In this document: positions 1 through 5,954 of the stretch, piece after piece
How positions within the stretch are numbered: position 1 is the first letter of the stretch
Layout: each line of letters opens with the position of its first letter
Origin: Clostridiales bacterium
Lineage (GTDB): Bacteria; Bacillota; Clostridia; Oscillospirales; Oscillospiraceae
Direction: 5' to 3'
DNA: 7,151 nucleotides
NCBI GenBank assembly: GCA_021205375.1
Contig: JAJPXR010000047.1
Location: forward strand, 1 to 7,151
Translations under genes and position numbers: made by a program
Notes under the pieces: model-generated
Database searches by the model: none
What the model was told of the DNA's origin: nothing
Seen by the model: only the letters and a program-made list of their open reading frames with translations

Positions 1-4
1 GAAT

Positions 5-33
5 TTGGGGCCAGGTGCTTTACCTGACCCCAA
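5..33. repeat. GC-rich inverted repeat at window edge
   Basis: Positions 5-16 (TTGGGGCCAGGT) pair with 22-33 (ACCTGACCCCAA) over 12 bp with one G-U type mismatch, leaving a 5-nt loop. No U-run follows directly on the plus strand, so it is not a textbook terminator. Read on the minus strand, the sequence just before it, 49-28, contains GGTTCTAT, eight bases, then TTGGGG. The same layout recurs on the plus strand at 7102-7123. It may be the terminal part of a mobile element lying to the left of the window, or the end of an upstream transcription unit. The sequence is cut by the window edge, so I cannot decide. Confidence 0.45.
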
Positions 34-50
34 CATTTATTATAGAACCC

Positions 51-91
51 AAAAAGAACCGCCGGACTTCCGTCCGGCGGCCTTTTTTTTT
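51..91. terminator. Bidirectional intrinsic terminator
   Basis: A perfect 9-bp GC-rich stem (59-67 with 72-80) closes a 4-nt loop (TTCC on plus, GGAA on minus). On the plus strand it is followed by CC and nine T residues (83-91). On the minus strand it is followed by TTCTTTTT (58-51). It can therefore end the leftward five-gene operon, whose last stop codon is at 243-245, and any rightward transcript entering from the left. Confidence 0.85.
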
Positions 92-242
92 GGGAGAAAA
101 AGAGAGAGAAAAGAAAGGAGAAAAAATGAAAAACAGTTGGTGCAGTTCGCGTTGCCCTGTTCGCTTGCTGCAAGTATAGAATAGCAAAGAACAAAAGGGA
201 GGTGGTGGACAAATTGAGAAGAAATTGCGAAGAAATTTTGAA
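92..242. other. Intergenic region with homopurine tract and orphan mini-ORF
   Basis: Positions 92-126 are an uninterrupted 35-nt purine run on the plus strand (G/A only). Its end contains AAGGAG (115-120), five bases before an ATG at 126 that opens a 17-codon frame (stop 177-179). The predicted peptide MKNSWCSSRCPVRLLQV resembles nothing I know. A second strong ribosome-site-like sequence, GGGAGGTGG (197-205), precedes possible GTG/TTG starts at 202-214. That frame runs to a stop at 334-336 and is antisense to the end of the radical SAM gene. These may be remnants of decayed genes or of a rearrangement junction; I see no intact gene here. Confidence 0.4.
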
Positions 243-1148
243 CTACACCCCGGTCAAATCAAAGTTCGGCACATACCGGGCGCTGGCGGCGTCCTGCTCC
301 TGTGTGAACCCATTCAAGCCCAAATTCGCCATGTAGTCCGCCGCAGATTTGGCCTCCCCCTTGCGCAGGGGGCGATTGATTTCCGGGAAGTCCGCCGCCC
401 GGCCCAGAGGGACATACTGGCTCATCAGTGAGAACAGCACCGCTCCGGGAGGAAACTGCTCGCTGACCCAATCCATCACAGCCTTGGCCTCCCGCACCTG
501 ACCGGGTAAAATCAGGTGCCGGATGATAAGCCCCCGGCGGATCAAGCCGTTCTCGTCCAGCTCCACCGGCCCCACCTGGCGGTACATCTCCAAAATGGCC
601 TCCGTCGCCCGCTGGGGGTAGTCCGCCGCGCCGGAGTAACGGGCGGCTTTCTCCGGGTCCAGGTATTTCAGGTCGGGCAGGTAGACGTCCACCTTGCCCT
701 CCAGCATCCGCAGGGTCTCCACCCGCTCGTAGCCGCCGGTATTCCACACCACGGGGACGCCAACGGGCTGCTCCAGCGCCTGGGCGATGAGGTGGGCGTA
801 GGGCGTGGGGGAGACCAGGTTGATGTTATGCGCGCCCTGCGCTATCAACTCCCCGAAAATCTCCCGCAGGCGGGAGACGGTGACGGTTTTCCCCAGCCCC
901 TGATGGCTGATGGGTTCGTTCTGGCAAAAGACACACCGCAAAGTGCAGCCGGAGAAAAACACCGCCCCAGACCCTCGCGTACCGGAGACGGGCGGTTCCT
1001 CCCACTGGTGGAGGGCAGCCCGGGCCAGCCGGGGCTGACTGGGCATCCCGCAGAATCCCCGGCCCTCTGTCTCTGTCCGCAGAGCGTTGCAGCGGCGGGG
1101 GCAGAGGTCACAGCGAAACGCGCCGTTTTCGTGTTCCACAGCGCTCAC
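243..1148 (-). CDS. PflX-like radical SAM protein (COG1313 type)
   Basis: This is a 301-residue radical SAM enzyme related to the PflX group, whose substrate and reaction are not established. The cluster-binding CX3CX2C is CTLRCVFC (C68, C72, C75), followed by QNEPIS. An extra N-terminal cysteine set, CDLCPRRC (C13, C16, C20) plus C33 in GFCG, is typical of this family. Other family signatures are EEPPVSG (50-56), NINLVSPTPY (108-117), VVWNTGGYE, YLPDLKY and LILPG. I chose the GTG at 1148-1146 because it overlaps the cysC stop as GTGA and leaves the N-terminus just ahead of the first cysteine motif. An in-frame GTG at 1193 would add 15 residues of weak quality. The start has no good ribosome site of its own, so translation is probably coupled to cysC. 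It is the last gene of the operon and ends before the 51-91 terminator. Family assignment is sure; its role is not. Confidence 0.9.
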   Translation of the reverse strand: MSAVEHENGAFRCDLCPRRCNALRTETEGRGFCGMPSQPRLARAALHQWEEPPVSGTRGSGAVFFSGCTLRCVFCQNEPISHQGLGKTVTVSRLREIFGELIAQGAHNINLVSPTPYAHLIAQALEQPVGVPVVWNTGGYERVETLRMLEGKVDVYLPDLKYLDPEKAARYSGAADYPQRATEAILEMYRQVGPVELDENGLIRRGLIIRHLILPGQVREAKAVMDWVSEQFPPGAVLFSLMSQYVPLGRAADFPEINRPLRKGEAKSAADYMANLGLNGFTQEQDAASARYVPNFDLTGV

Positions 1149-1759
1149 AACTGGCAACTGCGGAACACCAGCCCCATCAGCCGGTCCGCACACTGGCTGA
1201 CGGTGAGCGTCTCCGTGTCCAGCACCAGCTCCGGGCAGGTGGGCGGCTCATAGGCGCTGTCCTTGCCGGTGAAGTTGGCGATGTTCTTCTGATACAACCC
1301 CTTGGGGTCCCGCTCCTGGCAGGTCCCCAGGCTGGCTTTGACATAAATCTCGTGGAACGGCTCGCCAATGCAGTCCCTGGCCTCCCGCCGCATGGCGGCG
1401 AAGGGCGTGATAAAGCTGACCAGGGTGATGATGCCCGCGTCAGCGAAGAGGTGGGCAACGTGCATGATGCGCCGGATGTTCTCGTTCCGGTCCGCGTCCG
1501 TAAAGCCAAGGTCAGCGTTGATACCATGGCGGATGTTGTCTCCGTCCAGCAGGTAAACCTTGTACCCCAGGGCGTTCAGCCGCCGCTCGCACTCCACGGC
1601 GATGGTGCTCTTGCCGCTGCCCGAAAGCCCCGTCAGCCAGAACACGCCGCCCTTCTGCCCCAGCACCCGGCACCGGTCCTCATAAGTGACCTTCTGCTCC
1701 TGCCAAACCAGGTTGCGGTCCTGTGGGCCACTGTTTCCTTTCACCGGTTGATTGACCAT
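1145..1759 (-). CDS. cysC: Adenylyl-sulfate kinase (APS kinase)
   Basis: It phosphorylates adenosine 5'-phosphosulfate at the 3'-OH with ATP, giving PAPS, in the cytoplasm. The 204-residue protein matches stand-alone CysC in length and motifs. There is a Walker A loop GLSGSGKST (44-52), the APS-site block DGDNIRHGIN (72-81), the ADRNENIRR segment (89-97), SFITPF (115-120) where relatives read SP(Y/F)R, RDPKGLY (150-156) and the lid sequence FTGKDSAYEPP (163-173). The ATG at 1759 follows an AAGGGGGA ribosome site (1773-1766) with 6-nt spacing. It lies 45 nt after the ADP-ribosylglycohydrolase gene; that gap contains a small 5-bp hairpin (1791-1804). Its stop overlaps the start of the radical SAM gene. 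With a PAPS-using sulfotransferase in the same operon, its product is probably meant for sulfation rather than for assimilatory reduction. No ATP sulfurylase or PAPS reductase gene is present in the window. Confidence 0.96.
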   Translation of the reverse strand: MVNQPVKGNSGPQDRNLVWQEQKVTYEDRCRVLGQKGGVFWLTGLSGSGKSTIAVECERRLNALGYKVYLLDGDNIRHGINADLGFTDADRNENIRRIMHVAHLFADAGIITLVSFITPFAAMRREARDCIGEPFHEIYVKASLGTCQERDPKGLYQKNIANFTGKDSAYEPPTCPELVLDTETLTVSQCADRLMGLVFRSCQL

Positions 1760-1804
1760 AAAAAATCCCCCTTAAACAATTCGTTTCAGGCGGTAATTCT
1801 ACCG

Positions 1805-2668
1805 TCATTCCAAAAAATCAACTGCGCTTTTCAAATTCTGTTTGAACATGTCGTCCAGCCGCGCCAGCGCCCGCTCCTGAATCTGTTCCGGGATGGGATA
1901 CACGGCTTCCGCCAGACTCCCGGCAATGGCGGCGATAGTGTCGCTATCCCCACCGATGGAGATGGCCAGGGCGATGACCTCTGCATAGCTGCTGCCCTCC
2001 AAAAAGGCCCGGATGGCCTGAGGGACAGACCCCTGACAGGAAATATCGTACTTATAACCAGGTCGAATTTCGTCCAGGGTAAAGCCCAAATCATAGTGCC
2101 GGGCCTCGTAGCGGGCTAGCGCTTCTTTCCGCGCCGCGGCATCCTCGCCCTCGCTGTGCAGCAATGTGAAAATGCCGCCGGACACTGCCACTGCACCCTT
2201 GATCCCCTCCGGGTGGTTGTGGGTGACCTCCGCCGAGAGCCGCCCCAGCAGCTCCGCGTCCTCCAGGGTCTGAGCAACCCAGCCCGCGTAGGAGGCACGC
2301 ATGGCAGAGCCGTTGCCCCAGCTATTGTAGGGCAGGGGGTCGGGGCTGGCCAGCCAGCGGAAGAAGGAGCCGCCATAGCCCGCATGAGGATACCGGCGGC
2401 CGTAAACCTGCATAGAGCGCTGCACTTCCTCCCGGATGATTTTCTCGTCCTCAGGCGTGAAACCGGTGCGTTTGCCGCACTTTTGCAGGGCGTTTTTCAG
2501 GCCGACGGCCACTGCCAGGGTCATCACAGAATCGTCGGTGAACCGGGCGCGTCCCTGAATCAACCGGTCTTCGGTGAGAACGTGCTTGATGTTGTGAAAT
2601 TCGTAGACAGAACCCGCCATGTCGCCGCAAATCGCACCCAACATTCGGGTCCTGCTTTGCTCTGCCAT
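1805..2668 (-). CDS. ADP-ribosylglycohydrolase family protein
   Basis: This is a 287-residue cytoplasmic protein of the ARH/DraG family (ADP-ribosylglycohydrolase fold). Members are dinuclear-Mg enzymes that remove ADP-ribose from proteins or other acceptors. The visible signatures, in order, are GAICGDMAGS (11-20), the metal-binding TDDS (44-47), GNGSAMR (118-124), HNHPEGIKGA (150-159) and the C-terminal GGDSDTIAAIAG (239-250), whose aspartates complete the metal site. All key acidic residues are present, so it should be active. The ATG at 2668 has a moderate ribosome site (AAGGCGGTGG). It lies 12 nt after the sulfotransferase stop, so the two are surely co-transcribed. The natural substrate (ADP-ribosyl-arginine, -serine, O-acetyl-ADP-ribose or another) cannot be read from the sequence. 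No ADP-ribosyltransferase partner of DraT type is seen in the window. Confidence 0.93.
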   Translation of the reverse strand: MAEQSRTRMLGAICGDMAGSVYEFHNIKHVLTEDRLIQGRARFTDDSVMTLAVAVGLKNALQKCGKRTGFTPEDEKIIREEVQRSMQVYGRRYPHAGYGGSFFRWLASPDPLPYNSWGNGSAMRASYAGWVAQTLEDAELLGRLSAEVTHNHPEGIKGAVAVSGGIFTLLHSEGEDAAARKEALARYEARHYDLGFTLDEIRPGYKYDISCQGSVPQAIRAFLEGSSYAEVIALAISIGGDSDTIAAIAGSLAEAVYPIPEQIQERALARLDDMFKQNLKSAVDFLE

Positions 2669-2680
2669 GATTCCACCGCC

Positions 2681-3631
2681 TTAAAACCAAATGTCGCTCA
2701 AATCCCGCTGCAACCGTGCCTCCAGCCGCTCTTTTTCTCCCCGGTAGTAGTCCTCCAGCAGCTTCCGGGTCTCCGGCAGCATTTTGGACTTGTCCGTATC
2801 CTCCACCGTGCAGGTGTGGTACAGGTGCCGGGTGAGCTTATGGTAGGTCTCGTAGGCCGACGGCGCCCAACACCGCATCCCAATGAATTCGTCAAGGAAG
2901 TAATCGCCGCCCTTGACGATATTCCTGATCCGTGCCCGCAGCGGGCTTGCAGCGGCCCGGTGGGTCTCGTTGGCCTTAATGCCATACTGGATGCTCTCGT
3001 CCGGCTCCACGCCCAAAAAGTCGTACAGGTCCTCGCAGACGCCCTTCTGGTCCTTGATAAACTCCTCAAAGAGAATGTATTTCCTGTTGGGAAAATAATC
3101 GTCAAATTCCCCGATGCAGGTGTCGTAATTCCCCTGGGAAAAGACCAGGTATTTCAGCCGCCGCTGCATGATTTTATCCCGCTGTTTGGGGTCCCCCAGC
3201 ACCCGCCGCACATAGCAGTCAAAGGCTGCGGCGTGGCCCAGCTCCAGGTCGTCCCGCGTCACCGAAATAGGCAGGAATCCCAGCGCCACAAAGAATTTGT
3301 AGGCGGACCACGCCCGGTTCACCGGGTTGCGCATCATGAAAATCAGCTTAGTCTCCGGCGGAAAGTTCTCCTTCAGCCGTTGGGCGCAGTGGCAATAGCT
3401 CAGCCCGGCGTTGACCTCTCCCACCAGCCGTTTATCATCAGCCGGGATGTGAGAGAAATAGCGCCACTGATAGTAGCGGTTGCCGCCAGGGCGCAAAATC
3501 GTCGGTGCCCGGTAGTACATGGGCTCTTTCACGTCTCGCGGAAGAGCAATGCCCCGGTGCTGCTCCAGCAGATCAAACAGGGTGGTGGTGCCACACTTTT
3601 GAAACCCGATACAGAAAAAGGAAGGCTGCAT
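2681..3631 (-). CDS. PAPS-dependent sulfotransferase
   Basis: The 316-residue protein has the sulfotransferase fold (Sulfotransfer_1, closest in pattern to the heparan-sulfate/NDST-like branch). It transfers sulfuryl from PAPS to an acceptor, leaving PAP. The 5'-phosphosulfate loop is GFQKCGTTTL (9-18) with K12 as the expected catalytic or PAPS-binding lysine. KEPMYY (35-40) matches the KEPxxF segment of glycan sulfotransferases. The 3'-phosphate site is FMMRNPVNRAWSAYKFF (98-114) with R101 and S109. The C-terminal LLEDYYRGEKERLEARLQRDL (291-311) resembles the usual end of the NDST-like domain. No signal peptide or membrane segment is seen, so it acts in the cytosol. The ATG at 3631 has a GAGGT ribosome site. 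The acceptor is unknown; a surface glycan, lipid or secreted small molecule is possible. The neighbouring cysC supplies the donor. Confidence 0.93.
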   Translation of the reverse strand: MQPSFFCIGFQKCGTTTLFDLLEQHRGIALPRDVKEPMYYRAPTILRPGGNRYYQWRYFSHIPADDKRLVGEVNAGLSYCHCAQRLKENFPPETKLIFMMRNPVNRAWSAYKFFVALGFLPISVTRDDLELGHAAAFDCYVRRVLGDPKQRDKIMQRRLKYLVFSQGNYDTCIGEFDDYFPNRKYILFEEFIKDQKGVCEDLYDFLGVEPDESIQYGIKANETHRAAASPLRARIRNIVKGGDYFLDEFIGMRCWAPSAYETYHKLTRHLYHTCTVEDTDKSKMLPETRKLLEDYYRGEKERLEARLQRDLSDIWF

Positions 3632-3687
3632 AATGATACCTCAGCTTGTGGATTGGAAAGTTCTTTCTGCTATAGACAGCAAATGCG

Positions 3688-4233
3688 TTACAGCCTGCCC
3701 TCTTTTACCAGATTGGCGGTCTTTAAGATGCCGATTTGAGTCTTAGCGTCGGGCAGCTCGTTGTTCATCACCATCTCCACCGCCTTGTCCAGGGGGACAC
3801 GCTCCACCTCCAGGAACTCGTCCGCGTCCAGGTGCTGACCAATGTTGGTAGTCACCCGGCAGGCCCAGATGCGCAGCAGCTCGTTGGTGTAGCCGGGGGT
3901 AGGGTAGCAGGTCCCCAGATAAATGAAGGTATTGGAGACGCAGCCGGTCTCCTCCTCCAGCTCCCGCTTCATGGCCGCGAAGGGGTCCTCGCCCTTCTCC
4001 AGCTTCCCGGCGGGGATCTCCAGAATCTCCTCCTGGTAGGCGTAACGGAACTGCCGCACCAGCAGCAGTTCGTTCTCCTGCGTCAGGGCGGCGATGGCGC
4101 AGCCGCCAGGGTGCTCCACTTCCTCCCGCTTGGCCATCTGGCCGTCGGGCAGGCGAACGTCGTCCACCTTCATGTTGATGATTTTACCCTTGTAATAATA
4201 AGTGCTTTCCACCTTGGTTTCTTTCAGCTCCAT
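3688..4233 (-). CDS. NUDIX hydrolase, ADP-ribose pyrophosphatase-like
   Basis: It is predicted to hydrolyse ADP-ribose, or a related nucleoside diphosphate sugar, to AMP and ribose 5-phosphate. The NUDIX box GX5EX7REUXEEXGU is complete at residues 76-98 (G76, E82, R90-E91, E94-E95, G97). The preceding EIPAGK and the following TPGYTNE are typical of the NudF-type ADP-ribose group, with P113 sixteen residues after the last box glycine, a known marker of that group. I chose the ATG at 4233 because a strong AGGAGG (4245-4240) sits 6 nt upstream and the N-terminus MELKETKVES aligns with family starts. An in-frame ATG at 4296 lacks this. It is 181 residues, a normal length. It is the first gene of the leftward operon, 56 nt before the sulfotransferase. 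Exact substrate is inferred from the motif only. Confidence 0.92.
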   Translation of the reverse strand: MELKETKVESTYYYKGKIINMKVDDVRLPDGQMAKREEVEHPGGCAIAALTQENELLLVRQFRYAYQEEILEIPAGKLEKGEDPFAAMKRELEEETGCVSNTFIYLGTCYPTPGYTNELLRIWACRVTTNIGQHLDADEFLEVERVPLDKAVEMVMNNELPDAKTQIGILKTANLVKEGRL

Positions 4234-4239
4234 CGTGTT

Positions 4240-4247
4240 CCTCCTCC
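4240..4247 (-). promoter_or_regulatory. Strong ribosome binding site of NUDIX gene
   Basis: Reading the minus strand, GGAGGAGG lies 6 nt before the ATG at 4233. It decides the start of the NUDIX gene against the in-frame ATG 63 nt upstream. A poor promoter-like pair further upstream, TTGTAT (4283-4278) and TATATC (4261-4256) with a 16-nt spacer, would place the transcript start almost on this site, so I do not annotate it. Confidence 0.8.
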
Positions 4248-4385
4248 GGTAAAATGATATATTTAAAGTGACAAGTAATACAATCTGGTTATCCATTTAC
4301 ACCAGCCAAGTTTTTAGTGGCTAGAAGGATGTTTTCTCGTCTGAAAATCTCACCTCTGTCGAACAAAACCGACATCAGATAACAA

Positions 4386-4461
4386 GCACTATCCCTCTTG
4401 CCTCCCCTGAAAGGGGAGGAGGGCCGCCGCCTTTAGGCGGTGGCGGAGGGGTTTCTGGTGC
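4386..4461. repeat. Nested-hairpin intergenic repeat element
   Basis: Two adjacent GC-rich hairpins sit in the gap between the two leftward operons. The first is CCTCCCCT (4401-4408) pairing with AGGGGAGG (4412-4419), a perfect 8-bp stem with a 3-nt loop. The second is GCCGCCGCCT (4423-4432) pairing with AGGCGGTGGC (4435-4444), one mismatch. Weaker outer arms, ATCCCTC (4391-4397) and GAGGGGT (4446-4452) with one mismatch, and GCAC/GTGC at the edges, make the whole block roughly palindromic. From memory, very similar CCTCCCCT-hairpin-GGAGGGG blocks are scattered between genes in gut Clostridia genomes. No U-run follows on either strand, so it is not a classical terminator. It may still serve as the 3' end of the PAP2 transcript. 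Confidence 0.6.
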
Positions 4462-4515
4462 ATAGCTGTAGACAACCAATTAATACAAAAGCGAAACAGC
4501 AGGGGAGTGGCTTCC

Positions 4516-5007
4516 TCAAACCACCCAGTACCCTACGATACCGGCAACGATCCCTACCACCGCCCCGGCAATCACGTCCCTGGGCCAGTGGACCCCGCCG
4601 ATGACCCGGCACAGGGCCAGCGCCACGCCCACCGCCAAAAACGCCGCCCCCACCAGGGGCCGCAGCCACAGGAAGGTCATGGCGATGACAAACACCGAGA
4701 AAACGTGGCGGCTGGGGAAGCTCTTTCCCTTTTTGTCCTTGTGGATGAGGGGCTGGATGTCCAGCAGCTCATAGGGCCGTGGGGCGTTGCGCAGGTCCCG
4801 GTAGACCGACAGCAGCGCGAAGGAGATCGCCGGGACCAGCACGCATCGGAGCAGCCGGGGGTCTTTCTGGACTGCCAGCACGATGAGCGCCAGGGGGTAG
4901 GCCACATAGCACAGCCGGGTCAAAATAAAGTTAGCCACGTTCAGGCCCTTCTCCCCGGCGGGGGTGCGGAAGGGGGCGGAGAGCCTCTGGTAGTCTTGGG
5001 CGGTCAT
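4516..5007 (-). CDS. PAP2-family membrane phosphatase
   Basis: This is a small (163-residue) integral membrane phosphatase of the type 2 phosphatidic acid phosphatase superfamily. Likely substrates are lipid phosphates such as undecaprenyl pyrophosphate or phosphatidylglycerophosphate; which one cannot be told. The three motifs are present in slightly variant form. RDLRNAPRP (70-78) has Arg for the usual first Lys of KX6RP. PSRH (98-101) replaces PSGH and keeps the catalytic His. CRVIGGVHWPRD (133-144) fits SRX5HX3D with Cys for Ser and keeps R134, H140 and D144. About five hydrophobic segments are visible (near 23-45, 52-69, 101-115, 117-132, 145-163). The ATG at 5007 is preceded by AAGGA at good spacing. 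An in-frame TTG at 5013 overlapping the HD stop is an alternative that adds two residues. It lies 2 nt after the HD-domain gene and is probably coupled to it. Confidence 0.9.
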   Translation of the reverse strand: MTAQDYQRLSAPFRTPAGEKGLNVANFILTRLCYVAYPLALIVLAVQKDPRLLRCVLVPAISFALLSVYRDLRNAPRPYELLDIQPLIHKDKKGKSFPSRHVFSVFVIAMTFLWLRPLVGAAFLAVGVALALCRVIGGVHWPRDVIAGAVVGIVAGIVGYWVV

Positions 5008-5009
5008 GC

Positions 5010-5591
5010 TCAATCCTTCCCCTCCAGGAAGTAGGTGGCCTCGCTGTCCGCCACGTGGAGGGCGTAGGCCAGGGGGTACATGTCAAAGACCTTGCCCACA
5101 TCCCGGTTGTCCTCCGGGCCGGAGAAGCCCATGTGATAGCGAATGGCGAAGGCTTCCTCCCGCGTCAGGCGGACGTAGCCGTTGATGATATAGACGCTCT
5201 TTTCCCCGTGGCCGTAGGGCATGGGGTCGTCAAACTGGAAAGTGGGGACCTGCCGCCAACTGCCGTCCACCTGCTTCACGTTGCGGACGGAGGACTTGTA
5301 GCAGCCGATTTTGCACAGGTCATGGCACAGGGCCACCAGCGCCACCGTCTCGTCGGAGTAGTCCAGCTCATAGACCTCCCGCACGCGGGGCCGGTTCAGG
5401 TAGTCCACCAGGCAGTCGTAGACGTTGAGGCTGTGCTCGCACAGTCCGCCCTCAAAGGCGCTGTGGTAACGGGCGGAGGCGGGGGCTGTGAAGAAGTCGC
5501 TCTTGTTCTCCAGGTAGTCCAGCAGCTCCTCCGCGCCGGGCCGCTTGATGTTTTCCTTAAAAATCTGAATAAATTCCTCTTTATTGGTCAT
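5010..5591 (-). CDS. HD-domain phosphohydrolase-like protein
   Basis: This is a 193-residue soluble protein with the metal-binding HD layout. It has HSAFEGGLCEHS (43-54), the His-Asp pair CHDLCKIG (89-96), GHGEKS (127-132), a downstream H153 and a final aspartate in HVADSEA (179-185). The GGLCEHS and HDLCKIG signatures resemble the HD domain of YhaM-type 3'-5' exoribonucleases, but the nucleic-acid-binding domain of those proteins is absent. It is probably a small nucleotide or phosphoester hydrolase of unknown substrate. The ATG at 5591 has an AAGGGAAGGA ribosome site; an upstream in-frame start at 5618 has none. It is the first gene of a two-gene unit with the PAP2 phosphatase. The pairing does not reveal its job. 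Confidence 0.85.
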   Translation of the reverse strand: MTNKEEFIQIFKENIKRPGAEELLDYLENKSDFFTAPASARYHSAFEGGLCEHSLNVYDCLVDYLNRPRVREVYELDYSDETVALVALCHDLCKIGCYKSSVRNVKQVDGSWRQVPTFQFDDPMPYGHGEKSVYIINGYVRLTREEAFAIRYHMGFSGPEDNRDVGKVFDMYPLAYALHVADSEATYFLEGKD

Positions 5592-5860
5592 GGGTCTGTT
5601 CCTTCCCTTCCGGTACAAATCAAATACAAACGAGATACATACGATTATTTTTCTATTCTACCACACATCAGGGGGAGAGGAAAAGAGTTATTTTCGCAAT
5701 TTCCCCCACTTTGCGCACTTTGTTCCAAATGTTGTCCTCTTCGGCAGGGAAAACCCACTTCGGGATGAAGGATTTTCCTTTAACATTGTGAAATTTGTAA
5801 CATACTGCAAATGAAACGAAATAAGTTGTCTAAAAACTGTAATATGTGCCTAAAAAGGGG

Positions 5861-5889
5861 TTGCAAAATGTCGTTCTTCGTGCTAAAGT
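5861..5889 (+). promoter_or_regulatory. Sigma-A-type promoter of pta
   Basis: A -35 box TTGCAA (5861-5866) and a -10 box TAAAGT (5884-5889) are separated by exactly 17 nt, with TGC just before the -10 (extended -10). The expected transcript start near 5896 gives a leader of about 60 nt to the pta start. This is the best promoter match in the window, consistent with a strongly expressed fermentation gene. Confidence 0.65.
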
Positions 5890-5936
5890 AAAACTATCCA
5901 ATTGTGTCTCCGCGCAATGAGAAACGCGAAAATTCC

Positions 5937-5944
5937 AAGGAGGT
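5937..5944 (+). promoter_or_regulatory. Consensus ribosome binding site of pta
   Basis: AAGGAGGT, a full match to the anti-Shine-Dalgarno, ends 10 nt before the ATG at 5955. It fixes that ATG as the start rather than the in-frame GTG at 5904. Confidence 0.9.
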
Positions 5945-5954
5945 AACTGATACA

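Larger units (their letters stand above)
5592..5954. other. Divergent intergenic region between HD gene and pta
   Basis: This 363-nt AT-rich region has no coding gene. It must hold a leftward promoter for the HD-PAP2 pair; TAGAAT (minus strand, 5660-5655) is a possible -10 but no convincing -35 lies upstream. On the plus side it contains the pta promoter (5861-5889), a TAACAT direct repeat (5781-5786 and 5798-5803) enclosing TTGTGAAAT (5787-5795), and the pta ribosome site (5937-5944). An upstream in-frame GTG at 5904 extends the pta frame but has no ribosome site. Confidence 0.6.

Noticed and set aside
1149..1193. Upstream GTG start for the radical SAM gene
   Set aside because: It lies inside cysC without a ribosome site and adds residues not expected before the cysteine motif; the GTGA overlap start is better.
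516..1253. Plus-strand open frame of 245 codons
   Set aside because: Antisense to the radical SAM gene, whose motifs are unambiguous; the translation has no family features.
1791..1804. 5-bp hairpin just after the glycohydrolase stop as a terminator
   Set aside because: Too short and without a U-run; transcription probably continues into cysC.
2156..3739. Long plus-strand open frame of 527 codons
   Set aside because: It runs antisense through the glycohydrolase and sulfotransferase genes, has no recognisable domain, and is explained by GC-rich codon bias on the other strand.
4234..4296. Upstream in-frame ATG for the NUDIX gene
   Set aside because: No ribosome site; the AGGAGG at 4245-4240 supports the ATG at 4233.
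4329..4382. 17-codon plus-strand ORF in the gap between operons
   Set aside because: AGAAGG touches the ATG with no proper spacing; the peptide is unrecognisable.
5904..5954. GTG extension of pta
   Set aside because: It would add 17 residues atypical for Pta, and the consensus AAGGAGGT lies within this extension, just before the ATG at 5955.
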